Of a stretch of DNA of 64,000 nucleotides, positions 46,959 to 56,751 are shown one piece after another; positions within the stretch are counted from its first letter, which is position 1; every line of letters begins with the position of its first letter. This stretch comes from Chitinophagales bacterium. GTDB lineage: Bacteria; Bacteroidota; Bacteroidia; Chitinophagales; UBA10324. Under the pieces are notes generated by a model that had not been told where the DNA came from, ran no database searches, and worked only from the letters and a program-made list of their open reading frames with translations. The stretch lies in assembly GCA_025057275.1 (NCBI GenBank), contig JANWXQ010000028.1, positions 30,797 to 94,796 of the forward strand, given 5' to 3'. Both the position numbers and the translations under genes were made by a program.

Positions 46959-47672
46959 CTACAGCATCCCCGCATCAGCAAAGCTGAAATAACTCTTGCC
47001 GGCCACGATGAGGTGATCCAGCACCTTAATTTCCAGTGTTTCGCCCCCCTGTTTCATCTTTCGCGTCAGCTCCACATCAGCGCTGCTGGGCTGCAGGTTT
47101 CCGGAAGGATGATTGTGCGCAAGAATCACCGCCGTGGCCTTTACTTTAAGCGCCTGCTCAAAAACCTTTCGCACATCGGCCACCGTGCCCGTAAGACCGC
47201 CGATGCTTACCTGATAGAGCTCCAGCATCCGGTGATTTTGATTGAGCAGAAGCGCCCAGAACTCTTCATGCACTTTATCGGCCAGATGCGGAGCCAGCAG
47301 TTCAAATGCCGACCGGCTGTCGCTGACCTGCTGGCGTTTGCGTGGTGCCGCTGCCCGCTGCCTGCGCCCCAGTTCCAGCGCCGCCACAATACCTATGGCT
47401 TTGGTCGTTCCAATGCCGCTGATGTTGAGCTGAACCAGATCGGCCACGCTCATGCGCGCCAGCAGGTCCAGATCGTGATCCACCCTGGCCAGCAACTGCC
47501 GCGCGGAATCTACAGCCGTGTGCGCCTGCGTTCCGGTGCGCAACAAAATGGCAATCAGCTCGGCATCGCTGAGAGCGCTTACTCCCTTTAGTAAAAGCTT
47601 CTCCCTCGGGCGGTCTTCTTCGGCCCAGCTTTTTATGCCCGATTGCTGCGAATACATTGCTGGCTTTTTCAT
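46959..47672 (-). CDS. radC: RadC/JAB-domain DNA repair protein
   Basis: IKSWAEEDRPREKLLLKGVSALSDAELIAILLRTGT; ILAHNHPSGNLQPSSADVELTRKM; ORF trimmed from 48056, which overlaps rpsT. Confidence 0.95.
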   Translation of the reverse strand: MKKPAMYSQQSGIKSWAEEDRPREKLLLKGVSALSDAELIAILLRTGTQAHTAVDSARQLLARVDHDLDLLARMSVADLVQLNISGIGTTKAIGIVAALELGRRQRAAAPRKRQQVSDSRSAFELLAPHLADKVHEEFWALLLNQNHRMLELYQVSIGGLTGTVADVRKVFEQALKVKATAVILAHNHPSGNLQPSSADVELTRKMKQGGETLEIKVLDHLIVAGKSYFSFADAGML

Positions 47673-47731
47673 GAAAGCATACAATAGGATCGGAAATTTA
47701 CGAACGGAACCAACAAGCCGATGGACGAAAA

Positions 47732-47758
47732 CAAAAAAAGCGACCCTTTCGGATCGCT
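47732..47758 (-). terminator. Intrinsic terminator downstream of rpsT
   Basis: Minus-strand AGCGATCC-GAAA-GGGTCGCT hairpin with GNRA tetraloop, followed by TTTTTTTG. Confidence 0.85.
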
Positions 47759-47782
47759 TGAAGCCCGTCAGTTCGCCAGAAC

Positions 47783-48037
47783 CTACTTTAATGCCGCAAC
47801 CCGGCGCATGAGCTTGCTTTTCAGATTGGCGGCTTTTTTCCAGTGAATCACCCCCCGCTTGGCTTGTTTGTCCACCAGGGAAATCACTTCGGGCAGTTGT
47901 GCAGCAGCTTCCTCCTTCTGCTTGATCTGCCGCAGCCGGCGTACGGCATTGCGCATGGTCTTTCCTTGCAGGCGATTGCGCTCCCTTCTGCGGGCTGTTT
48001 GCCGAACCGATTTTTGTGCGCTTTTTGTATTGGCCAT
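47783..48037 (-). CDS. rpsT: 30S ribosomal protein S20
   Basis: MANTKSAQKSVRQTARRRERNRLQGKTMRNAVRRLRQ...VISLVDKQAKRGVIHWKKAANLKSKLMRRVAAL. Confidence 0.97.
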   Translation of the reverse strand: MANTKSAQKSVRQTARRRERNRLQGKTMRNAVRRLRQIKQKEEAAAQLPEVISLVDKQAKRGVIHWKKAANLKSKLMRRVAALK

Positions 48038-48129
48038 AAAATGCAATGGGCGGCAAAGATAGGCCGCTGCCTGATTTGCGGCAATCCCTCTAGCCGGATT
48101 TTCTGCTACTTTCGTCCAAACCCCGCGCC

Positions 48130-48570
48130 ATGCCAGAATTCAGCAAAATAGTCGCCGTTTCCGGCTTGCCCGGCCTGTACGAACTGGTTTCTTCACGCAG
48201 CAACGGCGCTATCGTCCGCAACCTGCAGGACGGCAGGTCTCAGTTCGTTTCCGGCCGTACCCAGTCGGTTTTGGCTTTGGAAAACGTGGCCATCTTTCTT
48301 CATGGCGACAACAGCATGCCCGTGCGGGAGGTGCTTTACCGCATGCAACAGCAGGAATCCCAAAACCCTGCCCCCGACCCTCAGGCAGACCCCGCTGCTT
48401 TGGAAAACTATTTGTCCGTCGTCGTGCCCGACTACGACCGGCGCCGGGTTCACCACAGCGACATGCGTCGCCTGCTGCGATGGTACCATTTGCTCAAACA
48501 ACACCATCTGATTCCCCCACCGGAGCCCCAGCCGGAGGCTGCCGGCGATTCAGCCGAAACAAAAGCCTAA
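48130..48570 (+). CDS. DUF5606-like protein
   Basis: FSKIVAVSGLPGLYELVSSRSNGAIVRNLQDGRSQFVSGRTQSVLALENVAIFL; DMRRLLRWYHLLKQH. Confidence 0.8.
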   Translation: MPEFSKIVAVSGLPGLYELVSSRSNGAIVRNLQDGRSQFVSGRTQSVLALENVAIFLHGDNSMPVREVLYRMQQQESQNPAPDPQADPAALENYLSVVVPDYDRRRVHHSDMRRLLRWYHLLKQHHLIPPPEPQPEAAGDSAETKA

Positions 48571-49685
48571 CTGCCGATCATAATCGGCATCACCAGCATA
48601 AGCAAATCTTCATAGTCTTTCTGCTGGGCGGGGGTGATTACGCAGGCGCGCGAGGGCGTGCTCATGCGCATCACCACTTCGTCTTCATTTAATGCCGTCA
48701 GTATTTCGGTAAGAAACTTTCCATTAAACGAAATCTCCATAGGTTCTCCGGAATACCTGCACGACAGGGTTTCCGAACCCTCATTGCTGAAATCAATATC
48801 GCGCGCCGTGATTTGCAGCGAGGAGCCGGAAAGCTGAAAGGTGGTTTGGTACGAAGATTTGCTGCTCAGAATAATCAGCCGGCGCAGCGATTGCAGCAGA
48901 TCGGCACTGCTTACGGTCAGCTGGTTGGGATTTTCTGTTGGAATTACGGCATTGTAATCTGGATAACGGGCATCAATCAACCGGCAGATCAGCCGAACCT
49001 GGTCAAAGGCAAAAAAAGCATTGGAATTGTTGTACGAAAGCCGCACTTGCGTTTCTTCCGAAGGCAGGGCATGTGCCAGCAACTGCAAGGCCTTGCGCGG
49101 CACAATCAGCGAAGCAGCTTTTGGACTTTTGATGTCCTGCCGCCGATACCGCACCAGCCGATGGGCATCGGTGGCCACAAACGTTGTGCCTTCGCCACCC
49201 AGCTCCATGTTCACACCCATCATGGCCGGCCTCATATCGTCGGTGCTCACGGCAAATAATGTTTTGTTGATGGCATTGGCCAGCACCGACGATGCCATCT
49301 TTAACTCCCGGGCTTCCTCGGCTGTGGGAATACGCGGAAAATCTTCGCCGTTTTCTCCGGCCAGCCGGTATTTGCCGCGCTCGCTGGTAATTTCAACCGA
49401 GTAATTGTCGGTGTTGACCTTTAGGGTGATGGGTTGCTCCGGCAACGCTTTAAGAAAATCCAGCATCAGTCGGGCAGGAACGGCAATACGGCAGCTGCCG
49501 GTTCCGTCCACTTCCACGGTGGCGGACATAGACGTTTCCAGATCCGTGGCATGTGCAGTCAGTTGTCCTCCTTCAACCTCAAAAAGAAAATCTTCCAATA
49601 TGGGTAGCACCGTATTGGAACTCACTACTCCACCGATTAGCTGCAGCTTTTTCAATAGCACTCCCGACGAAACAATGAACTTCAT
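48567..49685 (-). CDS. dnaN: DNA polymerase III beta sliding clamp
   Basis: MKFIVSSGVLLKKLQLIGGVVSSNTVLPILEDFLFEVEGGQLTAHATDLETSMSA; C-terminal LLMLVMPIMIGS. Confidence 0.97.
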   Translation of the reverse strand: MKFIVSSGVLLKKLQLIGGVVSSNTVLPILEDFLFEVEGGQLTAHATDLETSMSATVEVDGTGSCRIAVPARLMLDFLKALPEQPITLKVNTDNYSVEITSERGKYRLAGENGEDFPRIPTAEEARELKMASSVLANAINKTLFAVSTDDMRPAMMGVNMELGGEGTTFVATDAHRLVRYRRQDIKSPKAASLIVPRKALQLLAHALPSEETQVRLSYNNSNAFFAFDQVRLICRLIDARYPDYNAVIPTENPNQLTVSSADLLQSLRRLIILSSKSSYQTTFQLSGSSLQITARDIDFSNEGSETLSCRYSGEPMEISFNGKFLTEILTALNEDEVVMRMSTPSRACVITPAQQKDYEDLLMLVMPIMIGS

Positions 49686-49796
49686 AACCGCCAATGCTTG
49701 ATCTTCGGCGAAAGATACACCTTTTGAAAAAAAGCCGGCCGGGCCTGATCCGCCCTTTGGCGTTCGTAATTTCTCAGGTTTTTAATCGCCTTTGGA

Positions 49797-49804
49797 TACA
49801 TTTG
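49797..49804 (+). promoter_or_regulatory. Candidate Bacteroidota -7 element TACATTTG upstream of the permease
   Basis: Matches TAnnTTTG, 17 nt before ATG; no canonical -33 TTTG. Confidence 0.3.
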
Positions 49805-49821
49805 AAAAGCCCTAACCGCTA

Positions 49822-51597
49822 ATGAAACGTTCCCATCTTTTTCGCCGCAAGTCGGTTTCTTATCTGTTGCAACAGGTAGCGTCCGGTGCCTCCGAAGCCG
49901 ACCAGACTCGCTTGTCGCGACATCTTCGGGCCCGTGACCTCGTTGCCTTTGGCATAGCGGCCATCATCGGTGCAGGTGTGTTCAGCACCATCGGCAGCGC
50001 AAGCTCCCAGGGCGGGCCTGGCGTGGTGTTGCTGTTCATCTTTACGGCCCTGGCTTGCAGCTTTGCCGGTTTTGCTTATGCAGAATTTGCTTCATTGGTG
50101 CCTGTTTCAGGAAGTGCTTACACCTACAGCTATGTGGCTTTTGGTGAACTGATTGCCTGGTTTATTGGCTGGGCCTTGATTATGGAATACTCTGTGGGCA
50201 ACGTTACGGTGGCGGTTTCCTGGTCAGACTACTTCACCACGCTGCTGGAAAAAATAAGGCTACCCGGTCTGTGGCCTGAAGGCATTCACGTTCCTGCCTG
50301 GGCCAGCATGGATTACCTTTCAGCCCGTCGCGGCTTTGCTGAAGCCAGCGCTTTGCTGGCACAGGGCATTCCCCAGGCCGAACTCACCCAGTTTCAGAAA
50401 ACCGCCTATGCTGCCTGGCAACAGGCACCGCAACTGGGTGGCTGGCGCCTCATCGCTGACCTGCCTGCTATCATCATCGTTCTGCTCATCACCCGACTGA
50501 TTTATGTGGGTATCCGCGAAACGCGCAATGCCAGCAACATTATGGTTGCCATTAAGCTGGCTGTAGTGATCCTGGTTATTGTGGTAGGCGCCTTTTTTGT
50601 GGATGCTTCGAACTGGAGCCCCTTCTTACCCAACGGCATCGGCGGCGTTCTGGCCGGCGTTTCGGCCGTGTTTTTTGCCTACATCGGTTTTGATGCCATC
50701 AGCACCACGGCAGAAGAATGCGTCAACCCCGAACGTGACCTGCCGAAAGGCATCATTGGTGCTATTGTCATTTGCACCATTTTGTACATTCTCGTGGCCC
50801 TTGTGCTCACCGGCATGGTACCGTTTGCCCAGCTCAACGTGGGCGACCCGCTGGCTTTTGTCTTTGAGCAGGTAAATCTACCCTGGTTCTCCGGCATCAT
50901 TGCCGTAAGCGCCGTGGTGGCCATGGCCAGTGTGCTGCTGGTCTTTCAGATGGGGCAGCCCCGCATCTGGATGGCCATGAGCCGCGACGGACTGTTGCCC
51001 GAACGCTTCGCCCGCATTCATCCCCGATTCAAGACGCCGTCTTTTGCCACCCTAACCACCATGTGGGCTGTGGTTATCCCTACACTGTTCATTCCCAGCG
51101 ATGTGGTGCTGGATCTGTGTTCTATGGGAACGCTGTTTGCTTTCGTGCTCGTTTGCGGGGGAGTGCTCATGCTGCAAAACGACCCTGATCGCCCTGCCGG
51201 CCGCTTCCGCACCCCGTACATCAACGGCCGCTACATAATGCCTGTCCTCTTCATCACAGCAGCCCTGCTGACCTACCGTTACGCGCCCGAATGGTGCAAA
51301 TCCCTGCTGAACTGGAATTCGTATAATGATTTTTTTCATAGCTTACCTCACTGGCTTTTTGTTGGGGTAACCCTGGCCCTGACCGTCTTGTCCTACAGGT
51401 ATCGCCTGAGCCTGATTCCGGTGTTGGGCTTAATCTTCTGTCTGTATATGATGGTTCAGATTCAGGCCAAAAGCTGGCTGGGCTTTCTCCTCTGGCTCGT
51501 GGCGGGGTTAACCATCTATTTTTCGTATGGATTCTTCCACAGTAAGCTGCGCCATGCTGACCCTGCTTTGGATGCGGTCGCAAGGAAATCCGGCTGA
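49822..51597 (+). CDS. APC-family amino acid permease
   Basis: LRARDLVAFGIAAIIGAGVFSTIGSASSQGGPGVVLLFIFTALACSFAGFAYAEFASLVPVSGSAYTYSY; multi-TM. Confidence 0.95.
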   Translation: MKRSHLFRRKSVSYLLQQVASGASEADQTRLSRHLRARDLVAFGIAAIIGAGVFSTIGSASSQGGPGVVLLFIFTALACSFAGFAYAEFASLVPVSGSAYTYSYVAFGELIAWFIGWALIMEYSVGNVTVAVSWSDYFTTLLEKIRLPGLWPEGIHVPAWASMDYLSARRGFAEASALLAQGIPQAELTQFQKTAYAAWQQAPQLGGWRLIADLPAIIIVLLITRLIYVGIRETRNASNIMVAIKLAVVILVIVVGAFFVDASNWSPFLPNGIGGVLAGVSAVFFAYIGFDAISTTAEECVNPERDLPKGIIGAIVICTILYILVALVLTGMVPFAQLNVGDPLAFVFEQVNLPWFSGIIAVSAVVAMASVLLVFQMGQPRIWMAMSRDGLLPERFARIHPRFKTPSFATLTTMWAVVIPTLFIPSDVVLDLCSMGTLFAFVLVCGGVLMLQNDPDRPAGRFRTPYINGRYIMPVLFITAALLTYRYAPEWCKSLLNWNSYNDFFHSLPHWLFVGVTLALTVLSYRYRLSLIPVLGLIFCLYMMVQIQAKSWLGFLLWLVAGLTIYFSYGFFHSKLRHADPALDAVARKSG

Positions 51598-51617
51598 TTT
51601 TTCGGTGAATCCGTTTT

Positions 51618-52676
51618 CTACCGTTGCTCTTTCATGCCCCGGTTGGCCAGCTGTCCGCAGGCAGCATCTATGTCGCGCCCTCGGCTGTGCCTGACGGTGG
51701 CTGCAATACCGTACCGCTCCAAAAACTCCTGAAACCGTTTCACCGTCACCGCATCAGATCCCCGAAACGACAGCCCCGGCACCTCGTTGTATTCTATGAG
51801 ATTCACATGAACCCCGGGTAGTTGCCTGGCCAGCTTCAGTAATCGTCGGGCATCTTCCATGGTGTCGTTAAAACCGGCAAACAAAATGTACTCCAGCGAA
51901 ATGCGACTGCCGCTGCGCTCATGATAATAGCGGAGGGCAGCAATCAGGGATTCCAATTGGTTTTCTTCATTGATCGGCATAATCCGGTTGCGCTGCTCAT
52001 CGGTAGTGGCATGCAGCGACAAAGCCAGACGCACGCGCACGCCGTCGTCCGCCAGGCGCCGCATGAGTTTGGCAATGCCGGCCGTAGATACCGTGATGCG
52101 TCTGGGAGACAGCGCAAGTCCATCCGGTGCAGTGAGCATTTCCAGCGACCGGACTACCTCGCGGTAATTCAGCAGAGGTTCCCCCATACCCATGTACACG
52201 ACATTGGTCAGCGACGTTCCGGCAGCCTGCAAGGCTTCTTTGCGCAGCAGCAATACCTGTTCCACTATTTCATCGCTGGAAAGGTTGCGCTGCCGCCCCA
52301 TGCGACCCGTAGCACAGAAAGCACACGTCAGCGAACAACCTACCTGAGAGGAAACACAGGCAGTGACTCGACCCTCCGAAAAAATCAGTACCCCCTCTAT
52401 CCGGAAGCCTTCATGGGTTACAAACCGCAACTTGATGGTTTGATCCCTGCTCTGCTGCCTTTGGTTAATGCTGAGCGGAGCAAACAGAAACTGCTCTGCA
52501 AGCTTCTGCCGCAGCTTCATAGGCACATTGCTCATCTCGGAAAACGATACAGCCCCCTTTTGCCAAAGCCATTCCTGAATCTGGCCGGCCCGATAGGCAG
52601 GTTCGCCCTGCTCCTTCAGCCATTGCTCCAGTTGCCCGCGGGTGAGCTGCCGTAAATTCCGCTTCAAACCGCTCAT
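51618..52676 (-). CDS. rlmN: 23S rRNA (adenine(2503)-C(2))-methyltransferase RlmN
   Basis: CVSSQVGCSLTCAFCATGRMGRQRNL; VVYMGMGEPLLNY; RITVSTAGIAKLMRRL. Confidence 0.97.
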   Translation of the reverse strand: MSGLKRNLRQLTRGQLEQWLKEQGEPAYRAGQIQEWLWQKGAVSFSEMSNVPMKLRQKLAEQFLFAPLSINQRQQSRDQTIKLRFVTHEGFRIEGVLIFSEGRVTACVSSQVGCSLTCAFCATGRMGRQRNLSSDEIVEQVLLLRKEALQAAGTSLTNVVYMGMGEPLLNYREVVRSLEMLTAPDGLALSPRRITVSTAGIAKLMRRLADDGVRVRLALSLHATTDEQRNRIMPINEENQLESLIAALRYYHERSGSRISLEYILFAGFNDTMEDARRLLKLARQLPGVHVNLIEYNEVPGLSFRGSDAVTVKRFQEFLERYGIAATVRHSRGRDIDAACGQLANRGMKEQR

Positions 52677-52771
52677 AAAGCGAAATTACCGACCGGCCAG
52701 CATGCGGCCTTCATTGGCCACCACCAGGTCAGGCAACCTAACCTCATCGCATTGCCTTAATTTTCGAACTT

Positions 52772-53491
52772 ATGCTGGAATACCTGAAACTGCAGGACCT
52801 GCTTTTTCTGGACATTGAAACGGTGCCGGCCTTCGCCGAATTTGAGCAGCTTCCCGAACCCCTTCAACCTTTGTTCCTGAAAAAAACCGAACGGCTGCGC
52901 GGCAGCGACGAGTCCGATGCCGATCATTACTTCAACACTGCTGGCATCTATGCCGAATTCGGTAAAGTGATCTGCATTTCGCTGGGCGCATTTAAGCAGG
53001 AAAACGGAACCTATTACCTCAAGATCAAAACGTGTTCAGGGGATGATGAGAAAGGCATTTTGCAGGATTTCCTTCAGATCATTACTCGTGAAAGCGCTGC
53101 AGGAAAAAAGTTTTGCGGCCACAACATCCGCGAGTTTGACATTCCTTTTCTCTGCCGCCGCATGCTCATACAGGGGATTGCTTTGCCGGAAGTACTGGAT
53201 TTTTCTGGGAAAAAACCATGGGAAGTACAGGTAGTGGATACCCTCCAGCTGTGGTCGTTTGGCGATAAAAAACATTTTACCTCTCTCAAACTGCTCGCCC
53301 TGTTGCTCGGCATTGATTCTCCTAAAGAAGAAATGGAAGGAAAAGATGTGGGAAGGGTCTATTGGAAAGAGCGAAACCTGCCCCGCATCGTGGAATACTG
53401 CGAAAAAGACGTGATAACCGTGGCCCAGCTCATCCTTCGCTTCAAGGGCATGCCCCTGTTGCGTCCGGAACAAATATCCCCTTCGCGTTAA
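52772..53491 (+). CDS. Predicted 3'-5' exonuclease, PolB-like/RNase H fold
   Basis: LLFLDIETVPAFAEF; FCGHNIREFDIPFLCRRMLIQGI; VEYCEKDVITVAQLILRF (DEDDy-like). Confidence 0.88.
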   Translation: MLEYLKLQDLLFLDIETVPAFAEFEQLPEPLQPLFLKKTERLRGSDESDADHYFNTAGIYAEFGKVICISLGAFKQENGTYYLKIKTCSGDDEKGILQDFLQIITRESAAGKKFCGHNIREFDIPFLCRRMLIQGIALPEVLDFSGKKPWEVQVVDTLQLWSFGDKKHFTSLKLLALLLGIDSPKEEMEGKDVGRVYWKERNLPRIVEYCEKDVITVAQLILRFKGMPLLRPEQISPSR

Positions 53492-53517
53492 ATTGGCATG
53501 CTGAATCAAATGGTCCG

Positions 53518-56232
53518 TTGCACACACATTATTTTTTCTTAGCATTTCTTATTTCCTGCCTTCCTCCGGCACAGGCTGCAAATTATTATCTGTCCGCATC
53601 CGGCAATGATGCAGCCAGCGGCACCAGCCCCAACGATGCCTGGCGCTCACTGGCAAAACTGAATACCGTGGTCTTGTACCCCGGCGACAGCGTCTTTTTT
53701 GCCTGCGGCAGCATTTTCGAGGGTCAGCTATTCCTCAACTATAGCGGATCGGAAAATGCCCCCATCTATCTCGGTCCCTACGGCAATGGTACGCTTCCGG
53801 TTCTTTCCGGAACGATTTCGCTTAACGGCTGGACTCTGCATGCTCCGAACATCTATAAAACTGCCGTTGCTTCCTTCGTTGCACAGGTATTGATCAACCA
53901 GCAGCGCGCTACCTGCGCCCGCTTTCCCAACAGCGGATTCCTGCGCATGACCACCACTTTTGGCGATTCCGCCTTTTCCTGCTCTTCCCTGAACCAACCC
54001 GAAGGCCACTGGAATGGTGCCTCGGCACGGTTCCGGCTGACGCCGGCCAGGTGGTTCTCAGCACCCGTTGCCGAGTTTCTCCATCCCCTGCAGGCTGAAC
54101 CCTTAATCAAACTTTCTGCATTTACTCCGGCTCCCCTTTACGCCAACAGTGCATTTTATCTGGACAACCATTACGCTGCAATGGATACCAGCGGAGAATG
54201 GTATTACGACCCGGCAAATACCACCCTCTACCTGTTCAGCCCTACTGACCCTGACGGATCGCTTCATGTTGCTGCGTCGGTATTCGCCTACGGCCTCGTG
54301 GTTACCGCAGGAGTAACGCATGTACATATAAACCGATTGCATGTTGCGGGCCAGCAGGTTGCCGGCATCTGGCTGCAACCCGGTGCTGCCCACATTCAGG
54401 TCACCGGTTGCCACTTCACCAGCCAACTGGCTTATGGCCTGCGCGCTGAATCGTCCACCACTCATGTTGCCCTGGACAGTTGCCTTTTTGAGGATATTGC
54501 CGGCATTGCCGTTTCACTCTACCAGGCCCAGCACCCCGTCATCCGGCATGGCCGCTTTCAGCGCATCGGCCTCACTCCCGGCTGGGGCTCAAATGCCGAT
54601 AATGTGCTTTCTGCACTGGAATGTGCCGGCTGCGACTCGGCATGGATCCAATACAACCGCATGGACAGCATCGGCAACATGGGGCTGTACGCCGGTCTGA
54701 ATCATTCCCTGGTGTATCGCAACATTTTTCATCAAACCCTGCTGTGGACCAACCAGGTGGGCGCCGTTTATGTTTACGCTACAAATGAAAAAAATAACTT
54801 ATTAGAAAACAACATCGTTACAAGCGTTCCCGGAGAGTCCTCCTACTTTTCATTTGGACAGCCTGCGGTCGCCGGTTTTTTTCTGGACGGCCCGGTCTCC
54901 AACTGGACCCTTTCCGGCAACACCATAACCTATGCCGATTTCGGCATCCGCCTTTCCCGAGGCGCCACCGGCACCCTGATGCGCAACAACCTGATCTATG
55001 CCTGCCGTAGCAGCCAACTGCTGATTCAGGAAGGCGAACAACCCGGACTTACTTCCGGACATAAACTTTTTTCCAATGTATTTTTTGCCCTCAACCCGTC
55101 AACCGATGTGGTTCGCCTGGAATCTCCGTTTCCCGGCTTTATGCCCCTTATTGCGGACAGCAACCGGTATTGGAATCCCTATCGCTATGTGTTTCTGTTG
55201 CAAACCACGCCGCCACCGGGCCCGGATTTCCCCCGTTATTTCACCCTGCCTATGTGGCAGCAGCACAGTGGAATGGATGCAGCTTCTAATCAGAGCTATT
55301 TGTACCGCACCCGCTACCGGATTTTGGATACCCTGTCTTCCGAACTCATCACCAATGGCCACTTTACTTCCAATTTTGACGGATGGACCAATGAACATCC
55401 CGCTCTGCTGAGTATGCTGCTGGATAACTCCACTCCCCTGGATTTTGGTTGCCTCAAACTTGCTTTTATCAGTTCCGCTACGGACACCTTTTCTGGTGTA
55501 AAAAACAAATCCTTCCCTACCGACTCCGGCACCTACTATGCTCTTCACATCAGCACCGTAGGCAACAGGCATGGATCCCTGCTGGTTAAAATCAAAAACG
55601 ACATTCCTCCCTATTACTACCTCACCCCACCTGTTCCTGTTCCTTTTGGCCCCGAACGTTTGAACTGTGAATTTGTCTTTGCCGCTGATAACGGTTTTGA
55701 CAAAACCCGGTTTTCCATAGAGCTGTCCTCAGCAGATTCCCTCGTCTGGTTGGACAACATTTCTATGCATAATGTCAATGTAGCCGGGCATCGTCCCGAA
55801 TCGTTTTTCCGGTTGTTTGTTAATGAAACCGACCAGGCCCAGGAATTCCTGCTCGGGGACACGCTTTTCTACGATCTCGATCAACAACCCGTCACCCAGT
55901 CCGTAAGCGTTCCTCCTTATTCGGGTATCGTATTGATTTTCGATAGTTCACTCATCAATGCCGTCAGTTATTCCACCGACTCATTTTTTTTCTCGGCCTG
56001 GCCAAATCCTGCCCGGGCAGGTCAATCAGTACGGCTGAGTCGTGTGGCTGACGGGCAACCTGCCGAACTGATCGGCTACGACCTGCTGGGCCGGCCTGCA
56101 TGGTACCAACGTTGGCCGGCAGGTCAAGCAACTCTTCACATGGAACTGCCCCGGTGGCTTTCTTCAGGCTGTTATGTATTGCTGATCAGGCAGACCGATA
56201 CGTCTGCTGCCCTGCGGCTTATCGTACAATAG
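53518..56232 (+). CDS. Secreted right-handed beta-helix protein with C-terminal T9SS-type sorting domain; start codon/frame ambiguous
   Basis: ANYYLSASGNDAASGTSPNDAWRSLAKLN parallel beta-helix N-terminus; C-term FFSAWPNPARAGQSVRLSRV...GCYVLLIRQTDTSAALRLIVQ. ORF-track start 53362 lies inside the exonuclease gene; only an in-frame TTG (53518) or a shifted ATG (53498) sits at the signal peptide. Confidence 0.8.
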   Translation: MHTHYFFLAFLISCLPPAQAANYYLSASGNDAASGTSPNDAWRSLAKLNTVVLYPGDSVFFACGSIFEGQLFLNYSGSENAPIYLGPYGNGTLPVLSGTISLNGWTLHAPNIYKTAVASFVAQVLINQQRATCARFPNSGFLRMTTTFGDSAFSCSSLNQPEGHWNGASARFRLTPARWFSAPVAEFLHPLQAEPLIKLSAFTPAPLYANSAFYLDNHYAAMDTSGEWYYDPANTTLYLFSPTDPDGSLHVAASVFAYGLVVTAGVTHVHINRLHVAGQQVAGIWLQPGAAHIQVTGCHFTSQLAYGLRAESSTTHVALDSCLFEDIAGIAVSLYQAQHPVIRHGRFQRIGLTPGWGSNADNVLSALECAGCDSAWIQYNRMDSIGNMGLYAGLNHSLVYRNIFHQTLLWTNQVGAVYVYATNEKNNLLENNIVTSVPGESSYFSFGQPAVAGFFLDGPVSNWTLSGNTITYADFGIRLSRGATGTLMRNNLIYACRSSQLLIQEGEQPGLTSGHKLFSNVFFALNPSTDVVRLESPFPGFMPLIADSNRYWNPYRYVFLLQTTPPPGPDFPRYFTLPMWQQHSGMDAASNQSYLYRTRYRILDTLSSELITNGHFTSNFDGWTNEHPALLSMLLDNSTPLDFGCLKLAFISSATDTFSGVKNKSFPTDSGTYYALHISTVGNRHGSLLVKIKNDIPPYYYLTPPVPVPFGPERLNCEFVFAADNGFDKTRFSIELSSADSLVWLDNISMHNVNVAGHRPESFFRLFVNETDQAQEFLLGDTLFYDLDQQPVTQSVSVPPYSGIVLIFDSSLINAVSYSTDSFFFSAWPNPARAGQSVRLSRVADGQPAELIGYDLLGRPAWYQRWPAGQATLHMELPRWLSSGCYVLLIRQTDTSAALRLIVQ

Positions 56233-56241
56233 TCTGCCGGT

Positions 56242-56751
56242 TCATCGCCGTTTTTTTATGCGCTGCTCCACCCTGCGCGCCCGCTGCTCCACCTGTTGCC
56301 GTAGTTCCTCCTTGTACGCTAAGACCTTTTCCTGAAGGGCCTTATCTGCAGCCGATAACATCTGTACGGCCAAAAGGCCGGCATTGTGAGCCCCGTTGAT
56401 AGCTACCGTGGCTACCGGAACCCCTGCCGGCATCTGAACGATGGAATACAACGAATCCACACCCCTCAGCGCCCGGCTTTCCACCGGCACCCCGATTACC
56501 GGCAGCGGACTTAGTGAGGCTACCATTCCCGGCAGGTGAGCAGCCCCCCCGGCCCCGGCAATGATCACTTTCAGGCCGCGCTCATGTGCCTTCACAGCAT
56601 AATCCACCATGCGATGCGGTGTTCGGTGTGCGCTGACTACTGTCAATTCATACCCCACGCCAAACCGGTCCAGCACTGCTGCGGCATCCTGCATCACTTC
56701 CAGATCGCTGTCCGAACCCATGATGATGCCTACCAGTTTCTGTTTACTCAT
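56242..56751 (-). CDS. purE: N5-carboxyaminoimidazole ribonucleotide mutase
   Basis: [60 protein letters not shown]. Confidence 0.97.
   Translation of the reverse strand: MSKQKLVGIIMGSDSDLEVMQDAAAVLDRFGVGYELTVVSAHRTPHRMVDYAVKAHERGLKVIIAGAGGAAHLPGMVASLSPLPVIGVPVESRALRGVDSLYSIVQMPAGVPVATVAINGAHNAGLLAVQMLSAADKALQEKVLAYKEELRQQVEQRARRVEQRIKKRR

Noticed and set aside
46959-48056. 365-aa form of RadC
   Set aside because: The N-terminal ~128 aa read through rpsT in another frame; RadC homology begins near 47657-47672.
53362-53517. Upstream ATG start for the beta-helix protein
   Set aside because: Would place ~50 charged residues before the signal peptide and overlap the exonuclease gene by 130 bp.
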